64,000 bases of DNA from Rhizobiales bacterium Ga0077525 (GCA_001464835.1 LNDS01000004.1:1-64000), one strand, 5' to 3'; positions 1 through 10,148 are shown, counted from the first letter of the stretch. Program-made: numbers and translations. Notes: generated from the sequence alone by a model not told the origin.

Positions 1-47
1 TCAACTGATCCCGCTCCGCCATCTCTGCCTCCCATCCGAAAAAGGCA

Positions 48-707
48 GTGAATCACAGGCAGCGAATTACGCAACGATCCCCACAAGGGGGAGGGGAGAA
101 GAGGGAGCAAGCGGCGACGGCGGAGCCCAATCTCACCGCCCGCGCGCGCGACCTCTACGAAAACTCCGCCGTCCCGGTGCGCGAGATTGCGCGGCTGTGC
201 GGCGTCACCGAGCGCACCATCTACAAATATGCCGGCCGGCAAGACTGGCAGCCGCGCTATCGCTGGAACGCCGACGGCACGCGGCCTGTGGCCTTCGCCC
301 CGGCGAAAGGCGCCGGCGGCCGCTTCATCCGCCGCGAGGACAAAGGCAAAGCTTTCGCCAAGGGCCTGAAAGCCACCGATCCCGTCGCGCGGGCGCGCGC
401 CGAGGCCCTCTGCGCCGCCGCGCGGGCTGCGGACGAGGCCGCGGTGTCGTGCGAGCTTCGCGTGAAGGCAGTGCTTGAGGCGGCTAGGATGCTGGAGAAG
501 CAAGTCAACTTCGAGGTAGAACGCAAGCAGCGTCAGCAGCGCTACCTGTCGCCGGCGCAAAAGGCTGCGGATGAAACTCTGTCGCTCTTCTATGCGAATC
601 AGGTCGGGGCCGCCGCCGAGTGGGTGGCAAGCCTCGCGCGCCCCGCACCGCGCACAGATTTCGCCCCGGGCCAGCTTGTATTTCGAAGACCGATGCGGGA
701 AGGCTGA
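48..707 (+). CDS. HTH protein, terminase-small-subunit-like N-terminus
   Basis: A 219-residue protein of unknown function. Residues about 30-70 form a helix-turn-helix: a [18 protein letters not shown] stretch, then TERTIYKYA and a Trp-Arg-rich end. The same pattern (LYE, APV, IA, YK, W, R) occurs at the N-terminus of the protein at 11921, which sits in the small-terminase position of the GTA cluster, so I infer the two share a DNA-binding module. The remainder is Ala/Arg-rich, helical and has no recognised domain. The start used is GTG with a weak AAGG just upstream, and the true start could lie outside the window or further in. The next gene begins 35 bp downstream on the same strand. Confidence 0.6.
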   Translation: MNHRQRITQRSPQGGGEKREQAATAEPNLTARARDLYENSAVPVREIARLCGVTERTIYKYAGRQDWQPRYRWNADGTRPVAFAPAKGAGGRFIRREDKGKAFAKGLKATDPVARARAEALCAAARAADEAAVSCELRVKAVLEAARMLEKQVNFEVERKQRQQRYLSPAQKAADETLSLFYANQVGAAAEWVASLARPAPRTDFAPGQLVFRRPMREG

Positions 708-742
708 GCGTGCGCCCGCGGGCCGCTGCAGAGAAGAGTTCC

Positions 743-1240
743 ATGGCCGACGATAGGCTGCCGTTCTGGCGCACCAAGAAGATGAGCGAGATGACGCCGC
801 TTGAGTGGGAGAGCCTGTGCGACGGCTGCGGCCGCTGCTGCCTCAACAAGCTCACCGACGTCGACACCGCCGAGACGGTTTATACCGATGTCGGCTGCAA
901 GCTTCTGGACGGCCAGACCTGCCGCTGCACCGATTACAAGAACCGCCAGGCCAAGGTGCGCGACTGCGTGCGGCTGACGCCGCGCAATGTCAAAAGGCTG
1001 ACCTGGCTGCCGCCGACCTGCGGCTACCGGCTCGTCGCCGAAGGCCGCGATCTGGCGTGGTGGCATCCTTTGGTGTCGGGCAATCCGAAGACGGTGCACA
1101 CGGCCGGCATTTCGGTGCGCGGCAAGGTTTCGGCGAGCGAGAAAGATGTGCCGGACGAGCGGCTGGTGGATTTCATCGTCAGCTGGCCGGGCAAATGGCC
1201 GAAAGGCTCGAAGCGCGCGGTCAGGCCAAAGCTGAAGTGA
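743..1240 (+). CDS. YkgJ/YcgN-family cysteine-cluster protein
   Basis: A 165-residue protein with the zinc- or iron-cluster cysteine pattern of the UPF0153/YcgN group: CDGCGRCC near residue 30, then [14 protein letters not shown] and later Cys residues in DCV and TCGY. The family is widespread in Proteobacteria, its biochemical role is not established, and metal binding is inferred from the cysteines. I chose the ATG at 743 because GAGAAGAG lies about 6 bp upstream and the conserved part starts soon after. An upstream in-frame start at 620 would add residues that overlap the previous gene in another frame. The end is at TGA 1240, nine bases from the convergent Crp-type gene. Confidence 0.85.
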   Translation: MADDRLPFWRTKKMSEMTPLEWESLCDGCGRCCLNKLTDVDTAETVYTDVGCKLLDGQTCRCTDYKNRQAKVRDCVRLTPRNVKRLTWLPPTCGYRLVAEGRDLAWWHPLVSGNPKTVHTAGISVRGKVSASEKDVPDERLVDFIVSWPGKWPKGSKRAVRPKLK

Positions 1241-1249
1241 GCGTCGAGG

Positions 1250-1981
1250 TCAGTCGGCGTCGGCGACGCGGCGCAATCCGCTGGCATCGCGGATGGTCAG
1301 CGAGCGCTCGTTGATGTCGATCAGGCCTCCGCGGCGAAACTCCGCCAGTACGTTGCCGACATGCACCACGGTGAGGCCGGCGGCGTCGGCGATGTGATGC
1401 TGGCGCAACGGGAAGTCCATGGTCTGGCCTTGCATCATGCCGCGGCTTTGCAGGCGGTCCGCCAGATTGAGGATCAGGCTGGCGATGCGTTCGGCGGCGC
1501 CGCGCCGTCCGAGGTCGATCGCCAGCCGATCGGCGCGGGCGGCCTCGTCGGTCCACAGTTTCGTCACCGTGGCGGCCAGATCGGGCTGCCGCAGCAGCGC
1601 GTCCTTGATCGCCGCGCGCGGAAACATCCGGAAGCGCACGTCGGTGATGGCTTCGACCGAACATTGGCTGACCGGCTGGTGGATCAGCACGGCGGAAACC
1701 ATTTCGCCGGGCAACAGGAAAGACAGGATCTGGCGGCGGCCATCGGACATGGCGATCGCGGTTGCCGCCCAGCCCTGGCAGATGACCGGGACGCGGTCGA
1801 GCCTTTCGCCTTCGCGCCAGATCGAGCGGCGCGCCAGCGCGCTGTGGTCGTGCGGTTCGTTCGCTGACGGTTCGCCGGCGATCGCCTGGGTGAGCGCGTA
1901 GCACAGGCGGTTGTGAAAAGCCGGGCAGGCGGCGCAGGACGGCGGCACGCCGGCTCTTTCCGGGTGGGGCTGCGCCGTCAT
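1250..1981 (-). CDS. Crp/Fnr-family transcriptional regulator
   Basis: A 243-residue regulator with an N-terminal cyclic-nucleotide-binding-type beta barrel (QILSFLLPGEMVSAVLIHQPVSQCSVEAI) and a C-terminal winged helix (LRQHHIADAAGLTVVHVGNV, then EFRRGGLI). The extreme N-terminus carries a CAACPAFHNRLC cluster and there is another Cys in the barrel. This resembles oxygen-sensing Fnr-type proteins, but the spacing differs from E. coli FNR, so Fe-S binding is only possible. The ATG at 1981 lies two bases after the stop of the large histidine kinase, suggesting one transcript. The longer reading from 2113 would run back into the kinase gene and is not used. A redox-sensing link with the kinase is inference. 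Confidence 0.85.
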   Translation of the reverse strand: MTAQPHPERAGVPPSCAACPAFHNRLCYALTQAIAGEPSANEPHDHSALARRSIWREGERLDRVPVICQGWAATAIAMSDGRRQILSFLLPGEMVSAVLIHQPVSQCSVEAITDVRFRMFPRAAIKDALLRQPDLAATVTKLWTDEAARADRLAIDLGRRGAAERIASLILNLADRLQSRGMMQGQTMDFPLRQHHIADAAGLTVVHVGNVLAEFRRGGLIDINERSLTIRDASGLRRVADAD

Positions 1982-1983
1982 GG

Positions 1984-4900
1984 TCAATGCGCCAGCGCGG
2001 CGTCGAGCGCCTGCGCCAATCTGCTGGAGGAAAACGGTTTCTCCAGAAAATCGATGTTCTGCACCTTGAGCCATTTGCGGTGCTTCTGAGTCGGATCGTA
2101 GCCGGACATGCACAGCACCCCCATTTTCGGCCGCGCCCGTATCGCTTCCTTGATCAGTTCAACGCCGTCGAGCCCGCCGGGCAGGACGATGTCGGTCAAG
2201 GTGATGTCGATATTGGCCGGCGACGATATCAGGTCGATCGCTTCCATGCCGTTGCCTACTGCATGGACTTTGTAGCCGAGATGGCGGAGCTGGGCGGCGG
2301 TGACGACGCGCACGTCCGGATCGTCTTCGACCAGCAGCACGGTCTTCTCGCGACCGTTGGCGGAGGCGCCGCCGGCGGGATCGGCCTCATCGGCGCGGCT
2401 TTCCGAAGCGACCCGCGGCAGGACGATGGTGATGGTGGTGCCCTTGCGGGGCGTACTGTCGATGTCGATCTTGCCGCCGGACTGTTCGACGAAGCCCTGC
2501 ACCATGCTCAGGCCCAGGCCACTGCCGAGGCCGTCCGGCTTGGTGGTGAAGAAGGGTTCGAAAGCGCGGCTGCGCACGTCGTCGGTCATGCCGATGCCGG
2601 TATCGCTGATGACGATGCAGACTTCCTCGCCCGTGGGAAAGCGCGATGAGCCGCCCGATGAGGCTGGCCGGCAATGGGTGGCGATGGTCAACTGACCGCC
2701 GTCGGGCATGGCGTCGCGCGCATTCAGCGCCAGGTTGAGCAGGGCGTTGGCCATCTGGTTGCGGTCTACGGAGATGACGGCGGCGCGCGCGTCGAGCTGC
2801 GTCACCATGTCGATGCCCTGGCCGAGCGTGCGTTGCAAAAGCCGCAACGTGTCGAGCACCAACTGGTCGATATTGGTGGCTTCGGCGCGCAGCGGCGACT
2901 GGCGCGAGAAAGCCAGCAGGCGACGCACCAGTTCGCGGCCGCGCCGGGTCGCGCGCAGCGCCGCGTCGATCAATTCGGGGTCGGCGGTGAGGCCGCGCGC
3001 CGCCGCGGCATCGACGAATTCGAGGCTGCCGCCGATGACCGCGAGGAGATTGTTGAAGTCGTGGGCGATGCCGGCGGTGAGTTGGCCGACCGCTTCCATC
3101 TTCTGCATCTGGCCGAGCGTCATTTGCGCTTCTTCGCGCCGGCGCATTTCCTTGGCCAGTTCCGCGGTGCGTTCGCCGACGCGCGCCTCAAGCTCCTGGT
3201 TGGCGCGCGCCAGCGCTTCCTCGGCGCGCTTGCGAATGGTGATGTCCTGCAGCGTGCCGAACACGCCGGTAATATTGCCGTCGCTGTCGCGCACCGGCGT
3301 CGCCCAGTATTCGACGTCGATGACGGCGCCGTCGCTGCGGATGGCGCGCAAAGTCACATGCGGAACCTCGAAGCCGGACATCGCATTGTTGCGAATCTCC
3401 TTGAGGAAATGCCGGTCGTCCGGATGCACCAGTTCCATGGCATCGCGCAGGGTCGGCGTGAACGTGTCTCGCGACAGCCCGAAGATGCGGAAAATGCCGT
3501 TCGACCAGACCAGATTGCCGGTGCCGCGATCGATCTTGTAGTGGCCGAGCAATGCCATGCGCTCCGCGCGCTCGAGATTGGCGTAACTTTCGTTGATCAG
3601 CGCCTCGGTCCGCCTTAACGCGGTAACGTCCTGGAGCGTGCTGAACTTGCCGATAACGGTGCCATCCTTGTCGCGGATCGGCACCGACCACAATTCGACG
3701 TGAATTATTTCGCCGTCATCGCGGATCATGCGAAGCGACGTGCGCGGGACATCGACGCCGGCCATGACATCGCGGCTATACTGGACTTGCGCGGCGCGGT
3801 CGTCCGGATGGATCAGCTCGCGCGCGCTCTCTCTGGTTGGTGTGTAGGTTTCCGGCGATTTGCCCATGATCCGGAAGAGGCCGGCCGACCAGGTGTAATT
3901 GCCATCAATGTCGGTCTTGGTATGTCCGAGCAGCACCATGGCTTCGGCGCGCGCCAGATTTTCGCGGCTTTCATTCGCCGCCGCGTCGGCGCGGAAACGT
4001 TCGGTGACGTCCTGGACCGTGCCGAAATAACCGATCGTGTTGCCTTTGTTGTCGCGCGTCGGCATTGTCCAGCTTTCGACAATGGCGATCTCGCCGTCAT
4101 CCTTGACGATACGCGAGATCAGGCGCGGAAGGGACTTGCCTTTCAGGCTCTCTTCCTGATACCGGCGAATTTCGGCCCTGTCGTCAGGATGAAACAGGGC
4201 GACGATCCCGACTTTTGTTGGCTTGAAGTCGTGGGGTGATTTTCCATATACGCGATACGCGCCGCTCGACCATGTCGTTGCATTCGTTGCGACATCGTAT
4301 TTGTAGTGTCCCAGCAAAGTCATCGCTTCCGCGCGCGCCAGGTTGGCGTGGCTTTCTGTCAAATCGGCTTCGGCCAGCTTCTTTTCCGTTACGTCCTGAA
4401 CCGTGCCGAACATGCCGGCAACCGCGCCCGAACTGTCGTGCAGCGGCGCCGACCAGACCTCCAGATATTTCGTTTGCCCGCCGACATCGACCGTTCGCAA
4501 AGTGATCGGCGTTTCCGCCAAACCCGACAGAACATTGCTGCGATAAAGCGCCAGTGCGAGCCGGTCGTCCGGGTTAATGAGTTCAAGCGAGCTCAAGCGT
4601 CGGCGTAAAGCTGTCTGGAAACTTTCCCATGATCCGATAGATGCCATCGGACCAAGTATACAGGCCCGAGGCCTTTTCATATTTGATATGGCCGAGATGG
4701 GCCATCGCTTCCGCGCGCGCGAGACGGACGTTGGTTTCCTCGATAGCGGCCTGCGTTTGTTTGCGTTCAGTGATGTCGGTGATGGTCCCCAGCATGCGCA
4801 GCGGCCGGCCATTCGCGTCGCGCAGCGCTTTGCCGCGGCCCTGTATCCAGCGGTAGCTGCCGTCCTTGTGTCGCAGGCGAAATTCGATGGCATGAACCTG

Positions 4901-6190
4901 GTCGGACTGTCCTTCCAGATATTCGCGCCGTCTTTTCTCGACCGACGCCTTGTCGGCGGGGTGAATAAGGTCGAAGAACGCCTGCTCGCTTTTGGAAACT
5001 TCGCCTTCCGCGTAGCCCAAGTTGCAGAACCAGCGTGGTGAAAAATATGTTGCGCCGGTCAGAATATTCTTGTCCCAAATCCCGTCGTGAACCGCCGTCT
5101 CCACCAACTCGTAGCGTTCCTGCGCCTGCTTCATTTCGGCAACGGCGGTATTGAGTTTGTGCTCGCGCGCGGCTGCCCATCGTATAGCGGCCGCAATGGC
5201 GATCGTGAGCAACAGTGCGATCGCCCAATAGGTGCGCTCTGCCTCGTCGGTGTGCCGAAAAATTTCTGCTTCGGTCGCGCTAACCGTGGCGATCAGGGGA
5301 TAGGATTCGAGCACCCGGTATGAGATCAGGCGCTGGACTCGGTCGATCAAGCCAAGGGTCCAGAAGGTGCCGGTCCGTGCGTGGTTGACATGAGCCAAGA
5401 CACCGGTTCCGGGCTGCAATTTCATGCCGCCTGCGTTCTGATCGAGTTTCCCATCTTGCACACGGAGGCGCACGATGCCATCCAGTCCGACAAGGCCGAA
5501 CGTACCTCCGGCGCCGAGGTCGATCGAAGCGACAGCTCTTGCGAGCGCGATCGGTTTGATCAGCGCCGAAACGACGCCGGCGAAACTGCCATCGGGCGCT
5601 GTCATGCGGCGGCTGAGCGCGATGACGGGACCGAGAGAAGCGTTCAGCGCCAATGGCGGGCTGACGGCGAGCGAGTCCACGCTGGCATTCGCTTGCTGAA
5701 CGAAAAAGTCGTGGTCGCCGATTTCAATGCCGATGACACTGGTGACATTCGTTTCAGCGACGGTGCGGCCTTCGTTGATGACGAGGCCACGGGCGTCGGT
5801 GATGACGAAATTGAATGCCAGATTATTTCTGATCGCGGCTTCCTGAACCCAATCCGACATGTTGAATGTCGATGGACTTCCTTGATAGGCGCGTCGGACA
5901 TATTGAAGACTCGAATCGATATTCTGGAAGACGTTCGAATAGGACTCGTCGATGATGCGGACGATGTTCTCGCCATTGCGCTGCGCGGCGTTTGCGGCCT
6001 CCTGCCGGCCGCTGACGAACAGGAATGCGACGACAACATAAACCACCGCCAGCATAGCAACGCCGAGATAGGTTGCCGGCTGAGCAAACGCGCTGGCGTA
6101 ACCGGACAGCGCCATTCGGCGCGGGAAACGGGGCCCGCGGCGGCTAGTTTCCGGTCTTACGGCTGTTGTTGCCGTCGCTTCATTGGACAC
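1984..6190 (-). pseudogene. Hybrid histidine kinase with five PAS domains, split by a frameshift
   Basis: One gene lies in two frames. The upstream part (6190 to 4583, 535 codons) has two membrane segments (about residues 42-64 and 322-340) flanking a Cache-like periplasmic sensor. A PAS domain follows, then the first half of a second PAS, ending TPTLELA-stop. In the other frame the second half continues at once as ELINPDDR, followed by three more PAS domains, a HisKA domain (GIAHDFNN), an HATPase domain with GxG boxes and a C-terminal receiver (VEDDPD, acceptor Asp in LTDIVLPGG). Against the sister PAS repeats (TPTLRDAMELVHPDDR) the break at about 4583-4597 fits loss of two bases. It may be a real mutation, a sequencing error or programmed slippage. 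The first 100 or so codons of the lower frame from 4893 are out of register and are not real protein. Confidence 0.85.
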
Positions 6191-6346
6191 GCGTGCCAGC
6201 CTCCGTGGGCCGTTTTTGCCCTCGAATCACACGCATCCTAGTATCTGCGATGCCCGCCGGCGCAGTTATTCACATCGTTCGTGTGGGGATAACTACGACC
6301 GGTGGCTTCGCCAAGGCGCGGCAACCAGCGCTGCTTTTGGCACAGG
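6191..6346. other. Intergenic region between kinase and pirin genes
   Basis: These 156 bases lie upstream of the kinase start and downstream of the pirin stop. I saw no convincing reading frame or terminator. The kinase promoter presumably lies here. Confidence 0.4.
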
Positions 6347-7252
6347 TCAGGACTTGATAAAAGTTCCGTTTCGCAACTCGGAAATCGCTTGGTTGAGTTC
6401 CATTTGCGTGTTCATGACAATCGGTCCGTACCACGCTACCGGTTCCTCGATAGGTTTGCCTGAAACCAACAGAAAGCGGATACCGTGCTCGCCGGCCTGA
6501 ACGGTGACTTCATCGCCGCGATCGAACACGACCAATGAGCGATCGCCGGCGGGTTCGCGGAAGACGATCTCCTGGCCATCGACTTCTTTCTCGGTCAGCA
6601 CGCCAAACGGCTTCGACGCATAAGCGAACTGGCCGTCACCTTCGAAAATATAGGCGAAGGCGTGGCGCTCGACCTCGACCTTGAAAGTCTTGCGCCGGCC
6701 TGCCGGCACGAAGATATCGACGTAACGCGGATCGGCGGCGACGCCTTCCACCGGACCCTTCTTGCCCCAGAACTCGCCGCTGACGATGCGTGCGCGGGTG
6801 CCGTCATCGTCGATGACTTCGGGCACTGCCGCGCCCTTGATGTCCTGATAGCGCGGCTCGGTCATCTTCAGCGATTTGGGCAGATTGGCCCAGAGCTGAA
6901 AGCCGTGCATGCGGCCTTGCGCATCGCCCATCGGCATTTCCTGATGCATGATGCCGCGCCCCGCGGTCATCCATTGCACGTCGCCTTTGCCGAGCGTGCC
7001 ATGACTGCCGATGCTGTCTCGATGTTCGACTGAACCTTCGAGAATGTACGTGACGGTCTCGATGCCGCGATGCGGATGCCACGGAAAGCCGGCAAGATAG
7101 TCGTCCGGACGATCGTTGCGGAAGTCATCGAACAGCAGGAACGGATCGGTCTCCTTGGTATCGCCGAAGCCGAAGGCGCGGCGCAGTCTGACGCCGGCGC
7201 CTTCCATGGTCGGCTTGGACTCGATGATGCGTTTGACCGGCCGAATGGACAT
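6347..7252 (-). CDS. Pirin family protein
   Basis: A 301-residue bicupin of the pirin family. The N-terminal cupin carries the metal-site signature FPWHPHRGIETVTYILEG, then HRDSIGSHGTLGKGDVQWMTAGRGIMHQEMP, giving the usual three His and one Glu ligands (HPHRG, H in EHRD or GSHG, and E in HQE). The C-terminal cupin is degenerate, as is usual. Bacterial pirins are iron-binding proteins, and some have quercetin 2,3-dioxygenase activity or modulate central metabolism; the substrate here is unknown. It ends LRNGTFIKS. The start lies 27 bp downstream of the FMN reductase stop on the same strand, so the two may share a transcript driven from the divergent HxlR region. Redox-linked control is inference. 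Confidence 0.93.
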   Translation of the reverse strand: MSIRPVKRIIESKPTMEGAGVRLRRAFGFGDTKETDPFLLFDDFRNDRPDDYLAGFPWHPHRGIETVTYILEGSVEHRDSIGSHGTLGKGDVQWMTAGRGIMHQEMPMGDAQGRMHGFQLWANLPKSLKMTEPRYQDIKGAAVPEVIDDDGTRARIVSGEFWGKKGPVEGVAADPRYVDIFVPAGRRKTFKVEVERHAFAYIFEGDGQFAYASKPFGVLTEKEVDGQEIVFREPAGDRSLVVFDRGDEVTVQAGEHGIRFLLVSGKPIEEPVAWYGPIVMNTQMELNQAISELRNGTFIKS

Positions 7253-7279
7253 GACGTTTATCCTTCTCTTGTGCCCCTG

Positions 7280-7837
7280 TTACTTTGCCGCGAATCTGGC
7301 GGCGAAGCCGGCGAATTTGCCGATGAAAGCCTTGAGGAAATCGCGCACCCCGGCGTCGGTGACCTGGTTCGCGCCATCGATCAGCTCCGGCTTGAATTGG
7401 ATATAGGCTTCGCCGCCCATCAGATTGAGATCGGGAAGTCCGCCGAGCACCGCGCGCAGATGCTGCTGCGCGACCGCGCTGGAGATGGCGCCGCCCGACG
7501 TGCCGGTGATGGCAGCGGGCTTGCCCGGCCACGACGACTTGCCCCAGGGTCGCGTGCCCCAATCGATGGCGTTCTTGAGCACGGCCGTAATCGACCGGTT
7601 ATGCTCCGGGGTCACGAACAGCAGCGCGTCGGACGCTTCGACTTCGCTCTTGAAGCGGGCGACTGGGGCGGGCACCGGGTTTTCATGGTCCTGATTGTAC
7701 ATCGGCAGATCGTCGATCTGGATGAAGGTGGCGTCAAAGGCCTCGCTGCCGAGGCCGGCCAAAGCATGCGCCAGCTTCAGATTGATCGATTCCTTGCGGC
7801 TTGAACCGACGATGATGCCGAGCTTGAGTTTAGCCAT
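7280..7837 (-). CDS. NADPH-dependent FMN reductase family protein
   Basis: A 185-residue flavodoxin-fold protein of the chromate/azo/quinone reductase type. The N-terminal LKLGIIVGSSRKESINLKLA is the phosphate-binding loop for FMN, LPMYNQDHE is the second family signature, and LLFVTPEHNRSITAVLKNAIDWG followed by PGKPAAITGTSGG completes the FMN site. The likely role is cytosolic NAD(P)H-dependent reduction of quinones or xenobiotics. It is divergent from an HxlR regulator whose start is 54 bp away. That arrangement is typical of HxlR targets responding to reactive electrophiles or quinones, so regulation by that neighbour is likely but inferred. Confidence 0.92.
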   Translation of the reverse strand: MAKLKLGIIVGSSRKESINLKLAHALAGLGSEAFDATFIQIDDLPMYNQDHENPVPAPVARFKSEVEASDALLFVTPEHNRSITAVLKNAIDWGTRPWGKSSWPGKPAAITGTSGGAISSAVAQQHLRAVLGGLPDLNLMGGEAYIQFKPELIDGANQVTDAGVRDFLKAFIGKFAGFAARFAAK

Positions 7838-7891
7838 GAGAGTCCCTATCTGTCTGTTCGTTGGTTACGAATGATTACCAAGGCTAGATAG

Positions 7892-8338
7892 ATGACTATG
7901 GAAAAGACACAAGAAGGCACAGAGGCGATACCCGGTAACATACGTGTGCCTGCCGGCGGCCCGCGTGTGCCTGCCGGCGGTTTGCATGTGCCTGAGGACT
8001 GCCGGGCGGTCAGCGAAGTGCTGTCGCGGGTCGGCGATAAATGGACGGTATTGGTGGTATCGACGCTCGGCGACGGCTCGAAGCGCTTCAATGAATTGCG
8101 CCGCGCGCTCGGCAGCATTTCGCAGCGCATGCTGACGCTGACGGTGCGCGGCCTGGAGCGCGACGGGCTGGTGACGCGCACGGTGTTTCCGACCAATCCG
8201 CCGCGGGTGGATTATGAGCTGACCGATCTCGGCCGTTCGCTGCTCGAGCCGGTCAGCGCGCTCGGCTCCTGGGCGCGGCACAACCGGGCGGCGATTCAAA
8301 GCGCGCGGCAGCGCTTCGACGCTGCCGGCGTCGAATAA
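7892..8338 (+). CDS. HxlR-family transcriptional regulator with N-terminal repeat
   Basis: A 148-residue winged-helix regulator. The HxlR core runs from CRAVSEVLSRVGDKWTVLVV through KRFNELRRALGSISQRMLT to GLVTRTVFPTNPPRVDYELTDLG. Before it is an unusual extension of about 35 residues with an in-frame seven-residue repeat (RVPAGGP, RVPAGGL, then HVPED) encoded by a 21-bp tandem repeat at 7943-7998. The ATG at 7892 has only a weak AAGG upstream, and an internal GTG in the repeats is another possible start. It probably regulates the divergent FMN reductase. The Cys at the start of the core is in the position used for redox sensing in some family members, which is suggestive only. Confidence 0.9.
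   Translation: MTMEKTQEGTEAIPGNIRVPAGGPRVPAGGLHVPEDCRAVSEVLSRVGDKWTVLVVSTLGDGSKRFNELRRALGSISQRMLTLTVRGLERDGLVTRTVFPTNPPRVDYELTDLGRSLLEPVSALGSWARHNRAAIQSARQRFDAAGVE
7943..7998. repeat. 21-bp in-frame tandem repeat, about 2.6 copies
   Basis: CGTGTGCCTGCCGGCGG starts at 7943 and again at 7964, and a partial copy (CATGTGCCTGA) starts at 7985, giving an exact 21-bp period. It lies inside the HxlR gene and keeps frame, so copy-number change would add or remove seven residues without breaking the protein. Confidence 0.85.
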
Positions 8339-8478
8339 AAACCATAGAAGAATGGCGATTATTATGCGCCGGCACGTGCTGGATTGTCGCGCAGGCGCAA
8401 CTTGTGCGGCTTTCGCAACTCCGACATAGTGCGCGGATAAGGTGCTTGGCTACCATTCTGGCGTTGACAAGGATGTCC

Positions 8479-8727
8479 ATGGTGCCGCGTTACTTCTTTC
8501 ATTTTTCCGACGGAAAACGCCGCTTTTCCGACGCGCAGGGCCAGGAGCTCAGCGGCATGTCGGCGGCGCGGGCCCATGCGCTGCGCCAGGTGCGCGACCT
8601 CAAAGCCGCGATGTGCGACCCCGGCATTCAGGATTTGTCCGGCTGGAGCATGACGGTGGTCAACGCCCAAGACATGGTCGTGTTTGAGACCGGCTTCGAT
8701 TTGAAAGTGCAGAGCGCAAAAGGTTGA
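8479..8727 (+). CDS. Small DUF6894-type protein
   Basis: An 82-residue protein beginning MVPRYFFHFSDGKRRFSD, with the PRYFFH start, a conserved DxxGxEL-type segment (DAQGQEL) and an ARAHALRQVRDL helix that mark the small alphaproteobacterial family I know as DUF6894. Its function is unknown. AAGGA at 8469-8473 is five bases from the ATG at 8479, which favours that start over the ATG at 8473. A longer reading from 8404 has no ribosome site. The stop is four bases from the convergent permease stop. Confidence 0.75.
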   Translation: MVPRYFFHFSDGKRRFSDAQGQELSGMSAARAHALRQVRDLKAAMCDPGIQDLSGWSMTVVNAQDMVVFETGFDLKVQSAKG

Positions 8728-8731
8728 AGCG

Positions 8732-9970
8732 TCAGCCGAGTGCCGTTGCCGCCATCATGGCGAGGCAGCAGGCCAGTCCGGCGGCCGGCACGAACAGCGG
8801 CACGCGCACATGATTGGCCATAGGCGCCGTATGCGGGACGGCGCGGCGATGGCGCAGCGTCAGCAATGACAGATTGACCGATGCGAACACCGCCAGCGTC
8901 GCCAGTGACGTGCTTTCGGCAAGGCGCTCGAATGGCACCGTCAGCGCCAGCGCGGCGGTCGCGGCGGCGATCAGAGCGGTGGCGATAATTGGCGTCGCGG
9001 TTCTGGCGTGAACATGGCCGGCGGCACGCGGCAGATCGCCTTGCCGCGCCATGCCATAGACGACGCGCGCCGCCATCGTCATTTGCGCGAGGATGGTGTT
9101 GAGCGTGGCGACAATGGCGATGAGGCTGATCGTCAAAGGGCTGATGCCCGCGATGGTCTTGAACACCAGGCTGAGCGGCGCCGGTGAGGCCGCCAGCTCC
9201 GCCGCCGGCACCGCGCTGACGGCGACGGCGGCGACCGCGACATACAGCACCGTCGAGATAGCAAGCGTCCATGCCATGGCGCGCGGGATGTCGCGGCGTG
9301 GATCCTTGGCTTCTTCGATGACATTGGCGAGATCCTCAAAGCCGATGAAGGCGAAGAAAGCGAGCAGGCTGGCGAAGCCGATGCCGGACAGCACCGCGGC
9401 GTCGATCGGCGGCGGCGTTATGATGACGTCGGCAAAAGGCAGTCCGGTGTACAGCGCGGCGCCGACGATGATCAGCAGGCCGCCGGCCTCGATCAAGGTG
9501 AACAGGCTGGCGAGCAAAACCGACTCGAGAATGCCCCAGGCGGCGACCAGGCCGAGCGCGCCGACCACGGCGACGACAATGACGCTTTGCGGCAGCGCGA
9601 CGAACTGGCCGATATAGCCGGCAGCGCCGAGCGCCACTGTCGCCGACGAGACGATGCCGATGGCGATGGTCAACGTTCCGACGAGCGTCGAGCCCGCGCG
9701 CGAACCGAAGGCGGCGCGCACATAGGCGGCTTCGCCGGCGCTGACCGGAAAGCGCGTCGCCAGTTCGACGTAAGAGCCGACGGTGAACGACATGGCGACG
9801 GCGGCGAGCACAAAGGACCACGGCGCATAACGTCCGGCGTGGCCGGCGACCGCGCCGATCAGCACATAGATGCCGGCGCCAATGGTGATGCCGACGCCGT
9901 AGAGCACCAGCAGCGGCAGGCTGAGGCTGCGGCGCAAAGCGGGAGCGGGTGCGATGCTGCGTGGCGTCAT
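8732..9970 (-). CDS. APC-family amino acid permease
   Basis: A 412-residue inner-membrane transporter with about 12 hydrophobic helices. The first helix has the APC-superfamily glycine motif GVGITIGAGIYVLIGAVAG, and FPVSAGEAAYVRAAFGS plus FFAFIGFEDLANVIEEAKDPRRDIPRAM are the conserved loops of amino acid/polyamine/organocation permeases. The substrate cannot be told from sequence. The length is a little short of typical 440-500 residue members, but the helix pattern looks complete. It is a stand-alone gene, convergent with the DUF6894 gene, with its promoter presumably in the 178-bp space before 10149. Confidence 0.92.
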   Translation of the reverse strand: MTPRSIAPAPALRRSLSLPLLVLYGVGITIGAGIYVLIGAVAGHAGRYAPWSFVLAAVAMSFTVGSYVELATRFPVSAGEAAYVRAAFGSRAGSTLVGTLTIAIGIVSSATVALGAAGYIGQFVALPQSVIVVAVVGALGLVAAWGILESVLLASLFTLIEAGGLLIIVGAALYTGLPFADVIITPPPIDAAVLSGIGFASLLAFFAFIGFEDLANVIEEAKDPRRDIPRAMAWTLAISTVLYVAVAAVAVSAVPAAELAASPAPLSLVFKTIAGISPLTISLIAIVATLNTILAQMTMAARVVYGMARQGDLPRAAGHVHARTATPIIATALIAAATAALALTVPFERLAESTSLATLAVFASVNLSLLTLRHRRAVPHTAPMANHVRVPLFVPAAGLACCLAMMAATALG

Positions 9971-10148
9971 CGAATTAGTCTAGCGGCGCGGTGCCCCGTC
10001 ACCTTGCGAAAGGTCAAGCCGCGCGAAGGCCTGCAACACATTACCATTTTCACTTCCGCACGCGCTCAATGTCCGGAAATTTGTCACGGGGACGCGACAA
10101 ACATGCCACGCTGCTGATGGGTGATTCGCCGAACCGGGAGCCCCGACC

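Noticed and set aside
1984-4893. Translating the lower kinase part from an ATG at 4893 as an independent 969-residue protein
   Set aside because: The first 100 or so residues are Cys/Arg-rich and match no PAS, whereas the frame of the upstream part reads a good PAS domain over the same DNA.
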